A stretch of 64,000 nt of DNA from Bacillus sp. (in: firmicutes). Lineage in GTDB: Bacteria; Bacillota; Bacilli; Bacillales; Bacillaceae. A program made the position numbers and the translations under genes. Of this stretch, positions 10,019 to 24,023 are shown piece by piece (within the stretch, counting starts at the first letter, position 1; every line of letters starts with the position of its first letter). The stretch lies in NCBI GenBank assembly GCA_031180805.1, contig JAPSLL010000001.1:184648-248647 (forward strand), read 5' to 3'. The notes beneath the pieces are model-generated. The model made no database searches, had not been told where the DNA came from, and worked only from the letters and a program-made list of their open reading frames with translations.

Positions 10019-13000
10019 CACGTTAAGCTCACCTCTAGCTGTGCATTTTTCTTTTGCATCGTCTCAGTAGAAAATGTCATTGATTCTAGTACTCGTAAAA
10101 TTGCTACAGCCGTATCGAGTGAGGTTAAGCACGGAATTCCGTTTTCTACTGACTCACGGCGAATTTTAAAGCCATCACGAGCCGGTTGTTTCCCTTTAGT
10201 CAACGTATTGATAACGAATTGAGCTTCACCCTTACGAATGACATCTAGTAAATTTGGCTCTTCCGCTCCGATTTTATTCACAACTTTTGCAGGTATATTG
10301 AATGACTGAATATATTCAGCAGTTCCACTCGTTGCAAGAATTTGATAACCAATCTCATGAAATCTTTTCGCAATTTCTAATCCTTCTTCTTTATCTTTGT
10401 CAGCAACAGTTAAAAGAACAGACCCATGATTTTTGATTTGAATTCCTGAAGCAACTAATGCTTTATATAATGCCTTTTCTAATGTAATGTCTTTCCCCAT
10501 TACTTCACCAGTTGACTTCATTTCTGGTCCAAGCGTAATATCAACATTTCTAAGCTTAGCAAATGAGAAGACTGGAGCCTTCACATATACTCCTTGACTT
10601 TCTGGGTAGAGACCTGTTTCATAGCCTAATTCAGCTAATTTTGCCCCTAAAATTACCTTTGTTGCTAAATTGGCCATCGGCACACCTGTAATTTTACTTA
10701 AAAATGGTACCGTACGACTTGAACGTGGATTTACTTCAAGGACATATACTTCCCCTTTTGAAAGTACAAATTGAATGTTTAATAATCCAATAATATTTAG
10801 CCCTTTAGCAAGTTTAATCGTGTAATCAATAATTTTTTCTTTCACGTCGTTTGATAACGATTGTGGAGGATATACTGCGATAGAATCGCCTGAGTGAACC
10901 CCAGCGCGTTCAATATGCTCCATAATCCCCGGAATTAAAACTGTATCTCCATCAGAAATTGCATCAACTTCAATTTCTTTACCTGTTAAATATTTATCAA
11001 TTAAGACTGGATGTTGTGGATTGATTTTCACAGCATTTTCCATATAATGCAATAATTCAGACTCTTGGTAAACAATCTCCATTGCACGTCCACCTAAAAC
11101 ATATGAAGGACGAACAAGTACTGGATAGCCAATTTTACCCGCTATTTTCACAGCTTGCTCTACAGATGTTGCAGTTTTTCCAAGCGGCTGTGGTACTCCC
11201 AGGGAAACGAGTGTTTGCTCAAATTTATCTCGGTCTTCAGCACGGTCTAAATCCTCAAGTGATGTACCTAAAATTTTAACCCCTCTTGCTTCTAGTTCAC
11301 TTGCAAGATTAATAGCCGTTTGCCCACCAAATTGGACGACTACCCCTTTTGGCTTTTCTAAATCGATAATATGCATAACATCCTCAATTGTAAGTGGTTC
11401 AAAGTAAAGCTTGTCAGATATGCTAAAATCTGTTGAAACAGTTTCAGGGTTATTATTGACGATAATTGCCTCATATCCTGCTTCTTTAATTGCCCATACA
11501 GAATGTACTGTCGCATAATCAAATTCTACCCCTTGACCAATACGGATTGGACCTGAACCTAGTACAACGACACACTCTCTATCTGAAACAATTGATTCAT
11601 TTTCATCTTCATATGTGCCGTAGAAATACGGTGTTGCAGATTCAAATTCCGCGGCACAAGTATCAACCATTTTATATACTGGGATGATTTCCGCTTGCTT
11701 ACGGAGTTCATATACTTCCAACTCACTTGTACCCCAAAGCTTTGCGATTTCTGCATCAGAAAATCCCATTTCCTTCGCCTTTTGAAGGGTAGTAAGTTCA
11801 AATGGATTCCCTTTAATTTTATCTTCAAACTTAATAATTTTTTCAATCTTCATTAAGAAGAATAAATCGATTTTACTCCAATCATGAATTTGTTCCTTAG
11901 TAACTCCTCTTCTAAATGCTTCAGCAATATAGAACAGACGTTCATCACCAGCTTTACGAATCCGCTTTTCAATCAATTCATTTGTAATGGAGTTTGCATC
12001 GTTTAATCGTAAATAAGAAACATCTGATTCTAAAGAACGCACTGCTTTTAATAGCGATTCCTCCAACGTCCGTCCAATCGCCATAACCTCACCTGTTGCC
12101 TTCATTTGTGTTCCTAAATGACGGTTAGCTGATTCGAACTTATCGAAAGGCCAGCGTGGAATTTTCGATACAATGTAATCAAGAGCAGGTTCAAAGCATG
12201 CATATGTCTTTCCTGTAACTGGGTTTTCCATTTCATCAAGTGTTAAGCCAACTGCAATTTTCGCAGCAAGCTTAGCTATTGGATAGCCTGTTGCTTTTGA
12301 CGCAAGTGCTGATGAACGGCTAACACGCGGATTTACTTCAATGATGTAATATTTAAAGCTATTTGGGTCAAGCGCAAGCTGTACATTACATCCACCTTCA
12401 ATTTTTAAGGCACGAATGATTTTTAGTGAAACATTACGAAGCATTTGATATTCCCGGTCACTTAACGTTTGACTTGGTGCAAATACAATCGAATCACCAG
12501 TATGTACTCCTACTGGGTCAAAGTTTTCCATATTACAAACAACGATTGCATGGTCATTTGAATCTCGCATGACTTCATATTCAATTTCCTTGAAGCCTGC
12601 AATACTTTTTTCCAATAAGCATTGTGTTACTGGGCTATTTTTTAAACCACTAGTCACTATTTCAATTAATTCCTCTTTATTTTCACAAATTCCGCCACCA
12701 GTACCACCTAATGTGTATGCTGGACGAACAATAACTGGATAGCCAATTTGCTCAACAAATGCGAATGCCTCATCTAAATTATGAATAATTTCACTTTCAG
12801 GAACAGGCTCATTTAACTCATTCATTAATGTTCTAAAAAGGTCACGGTCCTCTGCTTGTTTAATCGCAGAAAGCTTTGTTCCTAAAATTTCCACACCACA
12901 TTCTTCTAAAACGCCAGATTCCGCTAATTCAACTGCAAGATTTAGTCCTGTTTGCCCACCTAGGGTTGGAACAAGTGCATCTGGACGCTCCTTACGAATA

Positions 13001-13230
13001 ATATTGCTTAAAAATTCTAATGTAAGAGGCTCAATATACACCTTATCTGCTATTTCTGTATCCGTCATAATTGTTGCCGGATTTGAGTTCACTAGCACAA
13101 CTTCATATCCTTCTTCCTTTAAGGCGATACAAGCTTGTGTACCTGCGTAATCAAATTCTGCTGCTTGACCGATAACAATTGGACCTGAACCGATAACAAG
13201 AATTTTATTGATGTCTGTACGTTTTGGCAT
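10018..13230 (-). CDS. pyrAB: carbamoyl-phosphate synthase, pyrimidine-specific large subunit
   Basis: A 1070-aa subunit that makes carbamoyl phosphate from bicarbonate, ammonia and two ATP. Two homologous ATP-grasp halves are clear: the first starts [21 protein letters not shown] (residue about 10) and the second [20 protein letters not shown] (about 555). The glycine-rich YTLGGTGGG and [11 protein letters not shown] loops are the ATP-binding segments of the two halves. The last 140 residues are the MGS-like regulatory domain ([11 protein letters not shown]), where UMP inhibition and PRPP activation act in the family. The start overlaps the pyrAA stop by one base (TAATG). Confidence 0.98.
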
Positions 13231-14311
13231 TATAGAACCCCTTCTTTCTTATTTGCTTCAATCATTTCTAAAAATTGGTCAAATAATCCGTTAGCATCCT
13301 CTGGACCTGGTGATGCTTCTGGGTGATATTGTACGGTAAATGCTTTCGCATGCTTATGTTTTAACCCTTCAACTGTTCCATCATTTAAAGCAATATGAGT
13401 TATTTCCAAATCTGTCTGTTCAATTGATGCTTCAGTTACTGTATATCCGTGATTTTGAGAAGTAATATCAACTTTTCCAGTACTAAGTTCTTTTACAGGA
13501 TGGTTTGAGCCACGATGTCCGAACTTCATTTTTTCCGTGTCAGCTCCACATGCTAGGGCAAATAATTGATGTCCTAAACAAATCCCAAATAACGGAATTT
13601 TACCTAATATTCCTTTTATCATTTCAATCGCCTCAGGAACATCCTTTGGATCCCCCGGTCCGTTTGAAAGCATGATTCCATCAGGTTTTAATTGCAATAC
13701 TTCTTCTGCAGTTATCGAATGTGGTACGACAACGATGTCACAGTTGCGATTATTTAACTCTCTTAAAATACCGTGCTTCATTCCATAATCAACTAGAACG
13801 ACACGAGGTCCTCTTCCTGGGCTAGGATATGCTGTTTTTGTAGAGACAGTTTGTACTTGATTAGTAGGCAGTTCTGTTTCCTTAAGTCTGCTAATCACTT
13901 CATCTGGATTTGCATCAGCCGAACAAATCGCACCTTTTAACGTACCGTACATTCTAATAATTCTTGTTAATTTTCGAGTGTCAACACCACTAATCCCAGG
14001 AATATTCTTCATTTTAAAATATTCATCTATTGTATATTCATTTCTCCAGTTTGATGGATAATCACAAAACTCTTTGACGACAAACCCATTAATGAAAGGG
14101 GATATCGTTTCAAAGTCATCACGGTTTATTCCGTAATTTCCGATTAAAGGGTATGTTAATGTTACAATTTGTCCGCAGTAAGAAGGATCTGATAAGATTT
14201 CTTGGTAACCAGTCATCCCTGTATTAAATACAACTTCACCAAAATTTTCTTTATCACTTCCAAAAGCTTCTCCTAAAAATACTGTTCCATCTTCTAAAAT
14301 TAACTGTCTTT

Positions 14312-14315
<4 letters not shown>
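13230..14315 (-). CDS. pyrAA: carbamoyl-phosphate synthase, pyrimidine-specific small (glutaminase) subunit
   Basis: A 361-aa glutamine amidotransferase that supplies ammonia to PyrAB. The class I glutaminase nucleophile is in [14 protein letters not shown] (about residue 240), and the His-Glu partners are in [13 protein letters not shown]. The N-terminal domain contains [21 protein letters not shown], the CarA signature. The ATG at 14315 overlaps the pyrC stop (ATGA). An earlier in-frame start would add eight residues inside pyrC and is not supported. Confidence 0.97.
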
Positions 14316-16529
<2,214 letters not shown>

Positions 16530-16553
16530 TCACTTCCAAATGGCATTTATTGT

Positions 16554-16660
16554 ATAAAAAAACACCCTGTTTATTCAAAACAGGGTGTAAAAAGGTAGAG
16601 CAAATCTAGGTATCCCTATACCTTTTCCTTGCCTTACACCCTTCAAAGCCTCTCTGGACT
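16554..16660 (-). promoter_or_regulatory. PyrR-dependent attenuator in the pyrP-pyrB intergenic region
   Basis: On the minus strand the RNA shows AGTCCAGAGAGGCT at 16660-16647, an exact fit to the PyrR binding-loop consensus ARUCCNGNGAGGYU. About 60 bases later comes a terminator hairpin with arms ACACCCTG and CAGGGTGT (16588-16562) and a run of T. PyrR with UMP binds the first element and favours the terminator. This is the third of three attenuators in the operon. Confidence 0.92.
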
Positions 16661-16686
16661 TTTCTTAAAAGATTTAAGCAACTCTA

Positions 16687-17964
16687 TTATGCATGTTCGT
16701 TATTAATTGTTTCATCATCCTTTTGCGGAAGGACTAAATTTAATACAATCCCGATAATTGCGGCTAAAGCCATTCCATGTAAATCGAAGCCACCATACTT
16801 TATCGTTGCCTCACCTATTCCAATTACTAAAATAACTGAAGAGATAATTAGATTTCGTTTACTACCTAAATCAAGCTTGTTTTCAATCATTATTCTTAAT
16901 CCAGATGATGCGATAATACCGAATAATAGGATTGATACTCCCCCCATAACAGGTGTTGGGATCGTACTTATGAAGGCAGATATTTTTCCGATGAAGCCAA
17001 AGACTATTGCTAATACTGCAGCACCAGCTAAAATAAATACGCTATAAACTCTTGTAATCGCAAGGACACCGATATTTTCACCATACGTAGTATTTGGCGG
17101 TCCGCCGATTACAGCTGCAATCATCGTTGCGACTCCATCTCCCATTATTGAGCGGTGAAGCCCTGGTTCTTTAATAAAATCCCTTTTTACTACATTTCCT
17201 AATACTAATTGGTGACCGATATGCTCAGAAATCGTTACAACACAGACAGGTACCATTAGTAAGATAATGTCCATATTTATTGATGGTGTATAATCAACGA
17301 AAGGAAAGATAAAATTGGGTGCTTGTAGCCATTTCGCTTCAATTACTGTTGAAAAATCGATGATTCCAATTGCTAGTGAATATAAGTATCCCCCTGCGAT
17401 ACCGATAAGAACAGGGATAAGATTGAAAAATCCTTTAAAAAAGATTGAGGCAATAATTGTAATAAGCAACGTAATAATTGCTACCGAGAAATATTGAAGA
17501 CTATATTCCTTACCGTTTAAGGTCGCCATATCCACTGCTGTTCCAGCTAAACCTAATCCAATGACGATAATGACTGGACCGACAACAACTGGTGGTAAGA
17601 TTTTCATAATCCATTTATGACCAGTACCTTTAATGATTAAAGCTATAATGCCGTAAACTAATCCAGATAGGAAACTTCCTACAAGAGCTGCTCCAACTCC
17701 ACTAGAGGCCTTTGCTACGATTATCGGAGTGATAAACGCAAAAGATGATCCTAAATATGCTGGTACTTGACCTTTTGTTATGAGCATGAATGCTAATGTT
17801 CCTAATCCACTAGTTATGAGTGCTACTGCTGGGTCTAAATCAACAAGATATGGGACTAGAATTGTTGAGCCAAACATTGCAAACAAATGCTGGAAGCTCA
17901 GTGTGAGCCACGTTAATAAATTTGGTTTATCTTTTATATCTAATACGATTTGTTGTTCTTTCAC
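16687..17964 (-). CDS. pyrP: uracil permease
   Basis: A 425-aa membrane transporter of the NCS2/uracil-xanthine family with about twelve to fourteen hydrophobic segments. The conserved SLQHLFAMFG-type motif (here LSFQHLFAMFGSTILVP), GSSFAFITPI, and SEHIGHQLVLG (substrate-site glutamate) are present. The GTG at 17964 is preferred because GGAGGTC lies 6 to 7 bases upstream. An earlier GTG at 17979 would start within the ribosome-binding site. It is placed between attenuators two and three, so uptake is tuned together with synthesis. Confidence 0.95.
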   Translation of the reverse strand: MKEQQIVLDIKDKPNLLTWLTLSFQHLFAMFGSTILVPYLVDLDPAVALITSGLGTLAFMLITKGQVPAYLGSSFAFITPIIVAKASSGVGAALVGSFLSGLVYGIIALIIKGTGHKWIMKILPPVVVGPVIIVIGLGLAGTAVDMATLNGKEYSLQYFSVAIITLLITIIASIFFKGFFNLIPVLIGIAGGYLYSLAIGIIDFSTVIEAKWLQAPNFIFPFVDYTPSINMDIILLMVPVCVVTISEHIGHQLVLGNVVKRDFIKEPGLHRSIMGDGVATMIAAVIGGPPNTTYGENIGVLAITRVYSVFILAGAAVLAIVFGFIGKISAFISTIPTPVMGGVSILLFGIIASSGLRIMIENKLDLGSKRNLIISSVILVIGIGEATIKYGGFDLHGMALAAIIGIVLNLVLPQKDDETINNEHA

Positions 17965-18023
17965 GTTTAGGACCTCCACTTTTGAGAAATATTCATGTTA
18001 GTTAAATATGTGTGAAATGGATA

Positions 18024-18127
18024 AACAAAAAACCTCTTTGCGAAGCATGCAAAGAGGTACAAAAAGGTAAGCCAATCATGATTCTACCGATTGATCCTTT
18101 TGTTCCCCTTTGTCGCCTCACTGGACG
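18024..18127 (-). promoter_or_regulatory. PyrR-dependent attenuator in the pyrR-pyrP intergenic region
   Basis: The PyrR site reads CGTCCAGTGAGGCG at 18127-18114 on the minus strand, keeping the UCCNGNGAGG core. The terminator is ACCTCTTTG, a 9-base loop, and CAAAGAGGT (18058-18032), followed by TTTTTGTTT. This is the second attenuator and lies immediately after the pyrR stop codon, so it may share bases with the end of the coding region only marginally. Confidence 0.9.
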
Positions 18128-18140
18128 ATTATTAAAAGGG

Positions 18141-18707
<567 letters not shown>

Positions 18708-18751
18708 TTAATTTATCCTTGTAGCTGGATGAAAAAGTAAGCTATAAAATG

Positions 18752-18864
18752 AAAAACCCTCTCACCGAACAGTGAGAGGGATTACGAACTTTTGTTTAGA
18801 GCATAGCACTACTCTTTAAGTACTATAGCCTAATTTCCGCTTTCCTTCTCAGCCTCTCGGGACT
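18752..18864 (-). promoter_or_regulatory. PyrR-dependent attenuator in the pyr leader
   Basis: The minus strand contains AGTCCCGAGAGGCT at 18864-18851, an exact match to the PyrR-binding consensus. It is followed about 70 bases later by the terminator hairpin CCCTCTCACTG/CGGTGAGAGGG (18780-18757) and T5. This is the first attenuator and controls the whole operon, including pyrR itself. Confidence 0.92.
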
Positions 18865-18893
18865 GTGTTAAAGGTTCTTATTAAGTTAAACCT

Positions 18894-18922
18894 ATTATTA
18901 CAAAATTGTAGAATCGTGTCAA
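18894..18922 (-). promoter_or_regulatory. sigma-A promoter of the pyr operon
   Basis: TTGACA (perfect -35, 18922-18917) is separated by 17 bases from AATAAT (five of six, 18899-18894) on the minus strand. Transcription would begin near 18887, about 23 bases before the first PyrR site, which is the layout known for Bacillus pyr operons. Confidence 0.85.
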
Positions 18923-18966
18923 CAATTTTTTCAAGATAATAATTCCTACTAGTTTGTTCTACATTA

Positions 18967-19887
18967 TTAATGTTGGCTTTTTAATCGAATTTCCTTTAAG
19001 ACTTCTTCAAAATCATTCGGTAAAGGAGCTTCAAACTCTAAGTATTCCTTTGTTCTTGGATGAATAAAGCCTAAAATACCTGCATGGAGTGCTTGTCCAT
19101 TTATTTGTAACGTTTTTTTCGGACCATATTTTGGATCTCCTACTAAAGGATAACCAATGTATTTCATATGTACCCGAATTTGATGAGTTCTTCCAGTTTC
19201 CAATTGACATTCAACAAATGTATAGTCTTGAAAACGTTCTAAAACTCGAAAATGTGTAACAGCTTCTTTACTGCTTACATTTGTAACAGTCATGCTTTGA
19301 CGATCTGTTTTGTCACGGCCAATTGGCGCATTGATCGTCCCATTATCATGTGCGATACTCCCATGGACAATCGCTTTATATCTTCGTGTTACCGTTTTAT
19401 TTACTAGTTGGTCTACTAATGATTCGTGTGCCAGATCATTTTTGGCAACCATGAGAAGGCCTGATGTATCTTTATCAATTCGATGAACAATTCCTGGGCG
19501 TAATACTCCATTAATTCCAGATAAATCTTTACAATGTGCCATTAATCCATTTACCAATGTACCGGACATATGGCCAGGAGCGGGATGCACGACCATGCCT
19601 TTAGGTTTATTTACAACAAGAACATCTTCATCCTCATAATAAATATCTAAATCCATTTCCTCTGCGACAACATCTAATGGCTCTGGTTCAGGAATATGAA
19701 TGACAATATGATCATTCATTTGACATTTATAATTCGTTTTCACTACAGTTTCATTAACTTTTACAATTCCTTCTTTAATCCACTGCTGAACCTGAGTTCT
19801 TGACCATTCTTCATTATAAGTAGAAAGAAACTTATCAATCCGTTCATTTTTATGTTCTTCAGTTACACGTAAATCTACGATGTCCAT
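18967..19887 (-). CDS. ylyB: RluD-family pseudouridine synthase (YlyB)
   Basis: A 306-aa enzyme with an N-terminal S4 RNA-binding domain (ERIDKFLSTYNEEWSRTQVQQ, residues about 15-60) and an RluD catalytic domain. The catalytic aspartate is in VHRIDKDTSGLLMVAK (about residue 140). HQIRVHMKYIGYPLVGDPKYG is the other family signature. The family modifies uridines in 23S rRNA, but the exact sites cannot be read from the sequence. The ATG overlaps the lspA stop by one base (TAATG), so the two are co-translated. Confidence 0.94.
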   Translation of the reverse strand: MDIVDLRVTEEHKNERIDKFLSTYNEEWSRTQVQQWIKEGIVKVNETVVKTNYKCQMNDHIVIHIPEPEPLDVVAEEMDLDIYYEDEDVLVVNKPKGMVVHPAPGHMSGTLVNGLMAHCKDLSGINGVLRPGIVHRIDKDTSGLLMVAKNDLAHESLVDQLVNKTVTRRYKAIVHGSIAHDNGTINAPIGRDKTDRQSMTVTNVSSKEAVTHFRVLERFQDYTFVECQLETGRTHQIRVHMKYIGYPLVGDPKYGPKKTLQINGQALHAGILGFIHPRTKEYLEFEAPLPNDFEEVLKEIRLKSQH

Positions 19888-20357
19888 TAAGCTTTCTCCT
19901 TCTCTTTTTTCCCTTCAATAAATAACATATAAATAAATAATAGAACTACTCCGACACATAGAGCAGAATCTGCTACATTAAATATTGGGAAATCATATGT
20001 GAAAATATATGTATTAATAAAATCAACAACTTCTTTTCTAAACAAGCGGTCGATAAAGTTACCAATTGCTCCACCAAGCATTAGACCTAGCGCAATTCCC
20101 ATTAGCTTACTTCCATTAGTATGTTTTTGAATGTAGTAAATAATACCGATAATAACAACCGTTGTAATTAAGTAGAAAAACCACATTTGCCCTTCTAATA
20201 TCCCCCAAGCTGCACCTCTATTTCGATGTGAGGTAATATAAAGGAAATTTTCTATAATCGGTATATTCTCTCCTAGCTCCATATTCTTTACAACTAACCA
20301 TTTCGTTAATTGGTCAATCCCAATAATAATAGCTGCAATTATGTAATAAAAATACAA
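19887..20357 (-). CDS. lspA: lipoprotein signal peptidase (signal peptidase II)
   Basis: A 156-aa membrane aspartyl protease that cleaves prolipoproteins. It has four hydrophobic segments. The two catalytic aspartates are in [13 protein letters not shown] (about residue 104) and [12 protein letters not shown] (about 131). [13 protein letters not shown] and HRNRGAAWG are also signature stretches. The likely start is TTG at 20357, which matches the family N-terminus. The upstream GGGG is a modest ribosome-binding site. Confidence 0.93.
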   Translation of the reverse strand: MYFYYIIAAIIIGIDQLTKWLVVKNMELGENIPIIENFLYITSHRNRGAAWGILEGQMWFFYLITTVVIIGIIYYIQKHTNGSKLMGIALGLMLGGAIGNFIDRLFRKEVVDFINTYIFTYDFPIFNVADSALCVGVVLLFIYMLFIEGKKEKEKA

Positions 20358-20453
20358 TGTTTCCCCAACTTTCCTTTATTCTATTGATAAAGCAACAAGT
20401 ATTTCCCAACTTGAATTGTACCACATGCACCAACTCATTGAAAATAGAATCCA

Positions 20454-20590
20454 CATTGGGACAGTCCCCAAAACTTAAAAAAGTTTGGGAAACCTTTATT
20501 TTAAAGGAATTTGGAAAAACGAATGGATTATAAAATTGAAAAATGTCCTTCAAAAGCACTTCATTTGGGGACTGTCCCCCAAATGAAGTT
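20454..20590. repeat. pair of GGGGAC-type palindromes (REP-like element)
   Basis: Two palindromic units flank about 90 bases of unrelated AT-rich DNA. The left unit reads TTGGGACAGTCCCCAA (20456-20471). The right unit is a 30-base inverted repeat with arms CTTCATTTGGGG and CCCCCAAATGAAG (20559-20588). It ends one base before the ylyA stop codon, so it could also work as a weak terminator for ylyA, but no T-run follows. Palindromes of this type are common in Bacillus genomes, and some resemble the REP sequences linked with IS200-like transposases. That link is from general knowledge and has not been tested here. Confidence 0.6.
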
Positions 20591-20969
20591 AAAAATATGA
20601 TTCATCATAAGTGTAGTCATATTGTGGCATTGATTTTCGCTCATATAGTTCTTGGAAGTAAAAATCATATTTTGTTCTTGCAGTAGGAAGTATTCTTAAC
20701 TTTTCAAATGGAATTTCTTCACCAGTTTCTTCGCAATAACCGTATAAACCTTTATCCATTTTAAGTAAGGCTCGTTCTACATCTTGAAGTTCTTCTTTTA
20801 TATGATGGATTAGAGTATTGTTTTTCGCTTGATCATCATTTGTCATTTCAAACATACTGTGATCAAATAATCTTGCACGTAATTCTTCTCTCATCACTTG
20901 CAATTCATACCGGATTCCATAATATTTATTCAAGATGGACAACTCCTTATCCTTCTCATGATGTAACAT
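20589..20969 (-). CDS. ylyA: DksA/TraR-like RNA polymerase-binding protein (YlyA)
   Basis: A 126-aa protein with an N-terminal coiled-coil region (residues about 5-75) and the C-terminal DksA-like GYCEETGEEIPFEKLRILPTA. Only one cysteine is left of the four-cysteine zinc finger, as I recall is also the case for YlyA-type proteins. B. subtilis YlyA has been reported to bind RNA polymerase in the forespore and affect SigG-dependent germination genes. AAAGGA lies 8 bases before the ATG. It lies between ileS and lspA, as in B. subtilis. Confidence 0.88.
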   Translation of the reverse strand: MLHHEKDKELSILNKYYGIRYELQVMREELRARLFDHSMFEMTNDDQAKNNTLIHHIKEELQDVERALLKMDKGLYGYCEETGEEIPFEKLRILPTARTKYDFYFQELYERKSMPQYDYTYDESYF

Positions 20970-21149
20970 TAGTGTATCCTTTAAAAACCAACCTCACCCT
21001 GTTAAGAATTTTCCTGTGAAAGAAATCCATGCTATCTACTTCATTTGTTTAGTGAATGACTATTTTTTACCCCTCATTTTCAAATGCGAAACATGATTAA
21101 TAAAAAATAGGCTTTCCTATAACAGACTTAATCATGATCAGCCTTCAAG

Positions 21150-21222
21150 CAAAAAAAGGGATAGTCCCCAAAGGTTCACATCCTAAGAATAGAATGACTT
21201 CCCTTAAGAACTATCCCTATCC
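21150..21222 (-). terminator. ileS terminator
   Basis: The minus strand after the ileS stop has AGGGATAGT ... ACTATCCCT followed by TTTTTTT, with a 45-base loop region that can form further pairing (CTTAAGGG with the start of the loop). The distal arm includes GGGGACTATCCC, similar to the GGGGAC palindromes nearby, so the terminator may have evolved from one of these repeats. Confidence 0.75.
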
Positions 21223-21231
21223 AATTATTTA

Positions 21232-23994
21232 TTAATAATGTTCTTTTACAATTGTCGCACAGCGTTGACATAATGTTGGATGCTCTGCGTCCTGACCAAC
21301 TTCAGGTGTAACAATCCAACAACGCTCACATGTTTCACCCTCAGCTTGGTTAATAACAATTTTAACAGTATCAAAACTTTGTGCATTGTCTGGAGCAGTA
21401 TTGTAATCTCCAGCAATTTCAAATCCTGAAACAATGAAAAGCTGTTTTAAATCTTCTTTAACAGATAATAGCAATTCTTTAGCTTCAGCATTAGGGTATA
21501 ACGAGATACTTGCTGTTAATGATTTTCCAATGACTTTTTCATTTCGTGCAACTTCTAAAGCCTTCAAAACGTCATCGCGTAACGACATAAACATATCCCA
21601 TTTCTTCTCTAATTCATCTGCGTTAGGATATTGTTTTTCTTCAGGCATATCAACAAGTTGAACACTTTCTTCCGCAACAAATTCAATATGCTCCCAAACT
21701 TCATCAGCTGTATGTGGAAGAATAGGTGTCACAAGTTTAACAAGAGACAGCAATGTTTCATAAAGTACCGTTTGGATAGCTCTACGCTCTTCATTCTCTT
21801 TTGACTCGATATACAAGACGTCTTTTGCAAAATCAAGATAGAATGAACTTAATTCAATCGTACAGAAATTGTGAACAGCATGATAAATTGCTGCAAATTC
21901 ATATTGGTCATACGCTTCTTTAACACGACTAACGAGCTTGTTTAATTTGACAAGCATATATCTGTCAACTTCTCTAAGGTTTTCAAGCTTAACAGAATCT
22001 GTATTTGGATTAAAATCAGATAAATTCCCAAGTAAGAATCGGAAAGTATTTCTAATTTTCCGATAAACTTCGGCAACTTGTTTTAAGATTGCATCAGATA
22101 CTCTAACATCAGCTTGATAATCTACTGATGCTACCCATAATCGTAGAATGTCTCCACCTAATTGCTTCATAACTTTTTCAGGAACAACGGTGTTTCCTAA
22201 TGATTTACTCATTTTACGCCCTTCGCCATCTAAAGCAAACCCATGACTTAGTACACCTTTATACGGCGCTTTACCTGTTACAGCAACAGCAGTCGAAAGT
22301 GAGGAGTTAAACCATCCACGATATTGGTCTGAGCCTTCTAGATATAAGTCAGCTGGTCGTTGTAGTTCTTCTCTTTCTAATAGAACTGCTTGGTGTGAAG
22401 AACCAGAATCAAACCAAACATCCATAATATCATTTTCTTTCGTAAAGATACCATTTGGACTTCCAGGATGTGTGAATCCTTCTGGAAGTAAATCCTTTGC
22501 TTCACGCTCAAACCAAACATTTGAACCATGCTCTCTAAATAAGTTTGATACATGTTCAATCGTTTCGTCCGTAATAATTGGCTCACCGTTTTCTGCATAG
22601 AAAACTGGAATTGGTACACCCCATGCACGTTGTCTTGAAATACACCAATCGCCACGATCACGCACCATATTATAAAGTCTAGTTTCTCCCCATGCAGGAA
22701 CCCATTTTGTTTCTTTAATTGCAGCTAATAAGTCCTCACGGAAATCTTTAATTGATGCGAACCATTGTGCTGTTGCACGGAAAATAGTTGGTTTTTTCGT
22801 TCTCCAGTCATGTGGATATGAGTGAGTAATAAATTGAAGTTTTAATAAAGCTCCAACTTCCTGTAATTTTTCAGTAATGGCTTTATTTGCATCATCATAA
22901 AATAAGCCAGCGAAGCCTTCAGCATCCTCTGTCATATATCCTTTTTCATCAACTGGACATAAAACATCTAATCCATATTGTTGACCGACGATAAAGTCAT
23001 CTTCCCCATGACCAGGAGCAGTATGAACACATCCTGTTCCACCATCACTTGTAACATGTTCACCTAGCATAACTAATGAATCACGATCATAAATAGGGTG
23101 CTTCGCAACGATACGGTCAAGTTGACTGCCCTTTAATGTACGATCAATTGAAAAATCTTCCCAACCAATCGTTTGTGCGACAGATTCAACTAATGCAGAA
23201 GCAACAACATACTTCTCATTATTTGCAGCTACAACGCTGTATTCAAGTTCTGGATGAACTGAAATACCTAAGTTAGCTGGTAATGTCCATGGAGTTGTTG
23301 TCCAAATAATAATCTTCTCGTCAGTAGAAAGGACTCCTTTTCCATCTTTAACAGGGAAAGCAACATAAATAGATGGTGAGCGTTTGTCCGCATATTCAAT
23401 TTCTGCTTCAGCAAGCGCAGATTCACTTGACGGAGACCAATAAACAGGTTTTAAGCCTTTATAAATATAACCTTTTTTCGCCATTTCCCCGAAAACTTTA
23501 ATTTGTTGCGCCTCATAAGCAGGTGTTAATGTAACATATGGATTATCCCAATCACCACGAACACCTAAACGTTTAAACTGTTCACGTTGCCCATTAATTT
23601 GCTGCCAAGCGTATTCTTCACATAATTTACGAAACTCGGCAACAGACATTTCTTTTCGTTTAACCTTCTTATTCTTTGTCAATGCTGTTTCAATTGGTAA
23701 ACCGTGAGTATCCCAACCTGGAACATATGGTGCTGAGTAACCGCTCATTGATTTATAGCGGATAATAAAGTCCTTTAAAATTTTATTTAAAGCATGCCCC
23801 ATATGAATATCACCATTCGCATATGGTGGTCCATCATGCAAAATAAATAATGGACGGTCTTTCGTACGTTCCTGAACTTTTTTATAAATATTCATGTTTT
23901 CCCATTTTTCCTGCATAACAGGTTCTCTGTTTGGAAGATTTCCACGCATCGGAAAATCTGTTTTTGGCATAAGAAGGGTATCTTTATACTCCAT
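21232..23994 (-). CDS. ileS: isoleucyl-tRNA synthetase
   Basis: A 920-aa class I synthetase. The HIGH motif is [11 protein letters not shown] (about residue 55) and the KMSKS motif is in [12 protein letters not shown] (about 595). The CP1 editing domain lies between them ([28 protein letters not shown]). A C-terminal zinc finger with CERCW and CQRC is intact. The ATG at 23994 gives [11 protein letters not shown], as in B. subtilis, and GGAGG lies 8 bases upstream. A longer frame starting inside the T-box terminator is rejected. Expression is controlled by the T-box upstream. Confidence 0.98.
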   Translation of the reverse strand: MEYKDTLLMPKTDFPMRGNLPNREPVMQEKWENMNIYKKVQERTKDRPLFILHDGPPYANGDIHMGHALNKILKDFIIRYKSMSGYSAPYVPGWDTHGLPIETALTKNKKVKRKEMSVAEFRKLCEEYAWQQINGQREQFKRLGVRGDWDNPYVTLTPAYEAQQIKVFGEMAKKGYIYKGLKPVYWSPSSESALAEAEIEYADKRSPSIYVAFPVKDGKGVLSTDEKIIIWTTTPWTLPANLGISVHPELEYSVVAANNEKYVVASALVESVAQTIGWEDFSIDRTLKGSQLDRIVAKHPIYDRDSLVMLGEHVTSDGGTGCVHTAPGHGEDDFIVGQQYGLDVLCPVDEKGYMTEDAEGFAGLFYDDANKAITEKLQEVGALLKLQFITHSYPHDWRTKKPTIFRATAQWFASIKDFREDLLAAIKETKWVPAWGETRLYNMVRDRGDWCISRQRAWGVPIPVFYAENGEPIITDETIEHVSNLFREHGSNVWFEREAKDLLPEGFTHPGSPNGIFTKENDIMDVWFDSGSSHQAVLLEREELQRPADLYLEGSDQYRGWFNSSLSTAVAVTGKAPYKGVLSHGFALDGEGRKMSKSLGNTVVPEKVMKQLGGDILRLWVASVDYQADVRVSDAILKQVAEVYRKIRNTFRFLLGNLSDFNPNTDSVKLENLREVDRYMLVKLNKLVSRVKEAYDQYEFAAIYHAVHNFCTIELSSFYLDFAKDVLYIESKENEERRAIQTVLYETLLSLVKLVTPILPHTADEVWEHIEFVAEESVQLVDMPEEKQYPNADELEKKWDMFMSLRDDVLKALEVARNEKVIGKSLTASISLYPNAEAKELLLSVKEDLKQLFIVSGFEIAGDYNTAPDNAQSFDTVKIVINQAEGETCERCWIVTPEVGQDAEHPTLCQRCATIVKEHY

Positions 23995-24023
23995 TAACTT
24001 TTCCTCCATTTCTTTAATAAACA

